Shown here: in pieces, positions 61,305 through 64,000 of the stretch
Position numbering within the stretch: the first letter of the stretch is position 1
Layout: each line of letters begins with the position of its first letter
NCBI RefSeq assembly: GCF_000972385.1
Contig: NZ_JXTE01000043.1
Location: 1-64,000, forward strand
Reading direction: 5' to 3'
DNA from: Streptomyces sp. WM6386
GTDB taxonomy: Bacteria; Actinomycetota; Actinomycetes; Streptomycetales; Streptomycetaceae
Length of the DNA: 64,000 nt
Notes under the pieces: generated by a model
Database searches by the model: none
Told to the model about the DNA's origin: nothing
The model's input: only the letters and a program-made list of their open reading frames with translations
Position numbers and translations under genes: made by a program

Positions 61305-63122
61305 ATGTGCGGAATCGTCGGATACATCGGGAAGCGTGATGTGGCCCCCCTCCTGCTGGAGGGCCTGCAGCGCCTGGAGTACCGCGGCTACGACTCGGCG
61401 GGCATCGTCGTCACGTCCCCGAAGACGGCGGGCCTGAAGATGGTCAAGGCCAAGGGCCGGGTCCGTGACCTGGAGGCCAAGGTCCCGGCGCGCTTCAAGG
61501 GCACGACCGGTATCGCCCACACCCGCTGGGCCACCCACGGCGCCCCCTCCGATGTGAACGCCCACCCGCACATGTCGGCCGACCTCAAGGTCGCCGTGGT
61601 CCACAACGGGATCATCGACAACGCCTCCGACCTGCGCCGCAAGCTGGAGGCGGACGGCGTCGAGTTCCTCTCCGAGACCGACACCGAGGTCCTCGTCCAC
61701 CTCATCGCCCGCTCCCAGGCCGACAAGCTCGAGGACAAGGTCCGCGAGACGCTGCGCGTCATCGAGGGCACGTACGGCATCGCGGTGATGCACGCCGACT
61801 TCAACGACCGCATCGTGGTCGCCCGCAACGGCTCCCCGGTCGTCCTCGGCATCGGCGAGAAGGAGATGTTCGTCGCCTCGGACATCGCCGCCCTGGTCGC
61901 CCACACGCGGCAGATAGTGACTCTCGACGACGGCGAGATGGCCACGCTCAAGGCCGACGACTTCCGCACGTACACGACGGAGGGCACCCGTACGACGTCG
62001 GAGCCCACCACCGTCGAGTGGGAGGCCGCCTCCTACGACATGGGCGGCCACGACACCTACATGCACAAGGAGATCCACGAGCAGGCCGACGCCGTGGACC
62101 GCGTCCTGCGCGGCCGTATCGACGACCGCTTCTCCACCGTGCACCTCGGCGGCCTCAACCTGGACGCCCGCGAGGCCCGTCAGATCCGCCGGGTGAAGAT
62201 CCTCGGCTGCGGCACCTCGTACCACGCGGGCATGATCGGTGCCCAGATGATCGAGGAGCTGGCCCGTATCCCCGCGGACGCCGAGCCGGCCTCCGAGTTC
62301 CGCTACCGCAACGCGGTCGTGGACCCCGAGACGCTGTACGTGGCGGTCTCCCAGTCGGGCGAGACGTACGACGTCCTCGCCGCGGTCCAGGAGCTGAAGC
62401 GCAAGGGCGCGCGGGTCTTCGGCGTCGTGAACGTGGTCGGCTCGGCGATCGCCCGCGAGGCGGACGCCGGCATCTACGTCCACGCGGGCCCCGAGGTCTG
62501 CGTGGTCTCCACGAAGTGCTTCACCAACACCACGGTCGCCTTCGCCCTCCTGGCGCTCCACCTGGGCCGCACCCGCGACCTCTCGGTCCGCGACGGCAAG
62601 CGCATCATCGAGGGCCTGCGCAGGCTGCCGGAGCAGATCACCGAGATCCTCGACAACGAGGCGGAGATCAAGAAGCTGGCCGAGCAGTACGCCGACGCCC
62701 GCTCGATGCTCTTCATCGGCCGCGTCCGGGGCTACCCGGTGGCCCGTGAGGCCTCCCTGAAGCTCAAGGAGGTCTCGTACATCCACGCCGAGGCCTACCC
62801 CGCCTCCGAGCTCAAGCACGGCCCCCTGGCCCTGATCGAGCCCGCCCTCCCCACGGTGGCGATCGTCCCCGACGACGACCTCCTGGAGAAGAACCGCGCC
62901 GCCATGGAGGAGATCAAGGCCCGCAGCGGCAAGATCCTCGCGGTCGCCCACCAGCACCAGGAGAAGGCCGACCACACCATCGTCGTCCCGAAGAACGAGG
63001 ACGAGCTGGACCCGATCCTGCTGGGCATCCCGCTCCAACTCCTGGCGTACCACACGGCGTTGGCGCTGGGCAGGGACATCGACAAGCCGAGGAACCTCGC
63101 AAAGTCAGTAACGGTCGAGTAG
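61305..63122 (+). CDS. glmS: glutamine--fructose-6-phosphate aminotransferase
   Basis: 605 residues. N-terminal class II glutaminase with Cys2 as nucleophile after Met removal (MCGIVGYIGKRDVAPLLLEG; GIAHTRWATHGAPSDVNAHP), then two SIS sugar-isomerase domains: ILGCGTSYHAGMIGAQMIEE, VSQSGETYDVLAAVQELKRK and ending DKPRNLAKSVTVE, the family terminus. It makes glucosamine-6-phosphate, the entry to peptidoglycan and amino sugars. From memory this is the glmS2-type gene, SCO2789. GlcN-6-P is also the effector of DasR, which ties it to the chitin genes in the window. Confidence 0.95.
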   Translation: MCGIVGYIGKRDVAPLLLEGLQRLEYRGYDSAGIVVTSPKTAGLKMVKAKGRVRDLEAKVPARFKGTTGIAHTRWATHGAPSDVNAHPHMSADLKVAVVHNGIIDNASDLRRKLEADGVEFLSETDTEVLVHLIARSQADKLEDKVRETLRVIEGTYGIAVMHADFNDRIVVARNGSPVVLGIGEKEMFVASDIAALVAHTRQIVTLDDGEMATLKADDFRTYTTEGTRTTSEPTTVEWEAASYDMGGHDTYMHKEIHEQADAVDRVLRGRIDDRFSTVHLGGLNLDAREARQIRRVKILGCGTSYHAGMIGAQMIEELARIPADAEPASEFRYRNAVVDPETLYVAVSQSGETYDVLAAVQELKRKGARVFGVVNVVGSAIAREADAGIYVHAGPEVCVVSTKCFTNTTVAFALLALHLGRTRDLSVRDGKRIIEGLRRLPEQITEILDNEAEIKKLAEQYADARSMLFIGRVRGYPVAREASLKLKEVSYIHAEAYPASELKHGPLALIEPALPTVAIVPDDDLLEKNRAAMEEIKARSGKILAVAHQHQEKADHTIVVPKNEDELDPILLGIPLQLLAYHTALALGRDIDKPRNLAKSVTVE

Positions 63123-63130
63123 AAGCCCTT

Positions 63131-63164
63131 GCTTTTAGGGGCGCGGGGAACTGCGCGAGCAACC
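63131..63164 (+). repeat. Streptomyces intergenic repeat, copy C
   Basis: Begins GCTTTTAGGGG and contains GGGGCGCGGGGAACTGCGCG, 8 bases after the glmS stop. It is the same element as copy A downstream of desE, in the opposite orientation on the map. Confidence 0.75.
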
Positions 63165-63191
63165 ACAACGCTCCCGCACAGGCCCGACAAC

Positions 63192-63236
63192 AGAACGGAC
63201 CCCCACGTGTGCCACTTGCACGTGGGGGTCCGTTCT
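63192..63236 (+). terminator. glmS terminator
   Basis: Perfect 18-bp stem (63192-63209 with 63219-63236) and a 9-base loop, between convergent glmS and the membrane-protein gene. It includes CACGTG on both arms. Confidence 0.85.
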
Positions 63237-63276
63237 CATCGCCGGGGCCGCCCAATACCCCGGCGTCGGCTGCCCG

Positions 63277-63834
63277 TTAGCCGGTGGCCGTCACCCCCCG
63301 GCCGGCAGCACGTCGAGGAAGCACCGTCGGCCAGTGAGCCATCGCGGCCGTCGCCGCATACCAGGCCACCGCACCCGCGGCGACGGCGAACCATCCACCC
63401 ACCTTGGTGAGCCCGTCATTGTCGGCGAACTGAGCGATGGCCATGAGCACCAGCGCCACGAAGAACAACCCGTAGGCGCCCTGCCCGAGTTGGTCCCCGC
63501 CCGCGAGGGTGAGAGACAGCGCCACGAGGGCGAAGAGCAGCAGGAACAGCCCGGCCGCGTTCGCGGAACCGGCGTCCGAGACGGCCCATGTGAACCACAG
63601 CGCGCCCAGCGCCGTGAAGGCCGTACCGTTGGCGGTGTCACGGTCGCGGAAGGCCATGAGACCCGCGACGAAGAGGGCGATTCCGCCCACGTACTGGGCG
63701 ATTGACACCGCGTCAGCGGCTGTCACGCCGTCGATCACGTCGGTGTGGCCGAGGCCGAATGCCAGGAGGGTGATCCCGAGGGCGAGTCGGCCGACGATGG
63801 TGGTGGTTGCTCCCGCGGAGACGTCTTTGTCCAC
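63277..63834 (-). CDS. GPR1/FUN34/YaaH-like membrane protein
   Basis: 185 residues with about six hydrophobic helices: RLALGITLLAFGLGHTDVI, IAQYVGGIALFVAGLMAFRD, TALGALWFTWAVSDAG, AAGLFLLLFALVALSLTLAG, AYGLFFVALVLMAIAQFA and a last helix near AVAAGAVAWYAATAAMA. The spacing and FTALGALWFTWA region resemble acetate/succinate channel (SatP/YaaH) proteins, but the family N-P-A-P-L-G-L motif is not visible, so the assignment is to the superfamily only. It faces glmS across a strong terminator. The last 166 bases of the window upstream of it hold no gene I can support. Confidence 0.6.
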   Translation of the reverse strand: MDKDVSAGATTTIVGRLALGITLLAFGLGHTDVIDGVTAADAVSIAQYVGGIALFVAGLMAFRDRDTANGTAFTALGALWFTWAVSDAGSANAAGLFLLLFALVALSLTLAGGDQLGQGAYGLFFVALVLMAIAQFADNDGLTKVGGWFAVAAGAVAWYAATAAMAHWPTVLPRRAAGRGVTATG

Positions 63835-64000
63835 GGCGGGCTCCCTTCATGCTGTGCAGTTGTGCGGTGTGCGATATATGCCCTTCACAAGCGCACAAAC
63901 ACCTCTACGCGCCAGTAGATTTACGCACTGCACAAGGGAAGCCCGGCCCTTCCCAGGCGGTATCTCACCTGGGACAACGGCGAGTTACGGAATCACAACG

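Overview
The window is Streptomyces chromosome. It has very high GC, third positions that are almost all G or C, many GTG starts, ATGA/GTGA translational coupling and Tat-type signal peptides. It also carries a complete desferrioxamine cluster (desE, desF, desABCD) with DmdR-type iron boxes. From memory, the order acyl-CoA carboxylase / HMG-CoA lyase / acdH / desEF / desABCD / hexosaminidase / glmS matches the SCO2770-SCO2790 stretch of S. coelicolor. This is conserved arm-proximal core with some accessory genes, not a mobile island. I found no rRNA, tRNA, CRISPR array, insertion sequence or integrase.

Layout. 1-8.4 kb: small housekeeping and regulatory genes (zinc-ribbon/L7-L12-like protein, two acetyltransferases, DMT and MFS transporters, methyltransferase, a MarR-GNAT fusion, a TIM-barrel isomerase, a serine hydrolase, a LysR regulator). 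8.4-12.6 kb: an operon of an unusual EPSP synthase and a GNAT enzyme, divergent from a Tat-exported family 3 beta-N-acetylglucosaminidase. 12.7-17.9 kb: a lipoprotein, then a translationally coupled pair: a small trypsin-co-occurring protein and a 1378-residue protein with trypsin-like protease, STAND NTPase, membrane segment and 14 WD40 repeats. This pair is the strongest candidate for an unusual system (conflict or signalling type). 17.9-29.8 kb: secreted and envelope functions (S37 peptidase, fused ABC exporter, frameshifted small secreted protein, phytase-like esterase, penicillin-binding-type hydrolase, GT39 glycosyltransferase, secreted endonuclease).

29.9-36.5 kb: a three-gene catabolic operon (sodium symporter, agmatinase-family ureohydrolase, ThDP enzyme) divergent from a PucR regulator, then a phosphatase-like gene. 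36.5-39.6 kb: an acyl-CoA dehydrogenase / thioesterase / cation-efflux operon with two operator-like palindromes. 39.7-40.55 kb: a gene-poor stretch holding two gene relics. 40.55-46.9 kb: a TetR regulator divergent from the leucine/branched-chain acyl-CoA operon (accD-type carboxyltransferase, biotin carboxylase-BCCP, hmgL, acdH), with two near-identical operators between them. 46.9-48.9 kb: a glycosyltransferase.

49.1-56.5 kb: the desferrioxamine region. desE (ferrioxamine-binding lipoprotein) and desF (siderophore-interacting flavoprotein) lie under one iron box. desABCD lies under a 33-bp perfect palindrome containing a second iron box. 56.6-63.8 kb: an amino-sugar and phosphate section: GH20 hexosaminidase behind a DasR-like site, a DUF4429/SHOCT protein, a Tat-exported purple-acid-phosphatase-like enzyme, a small conserved protein and glmS, then a YaaH-like membrane protein. 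Chitin/GlcNAc turnover (GH3, GH20, glmS) is a recurring theme. Three copies of a Streptomyces intergenic repeat sit downstream of desE, desD and glmS.
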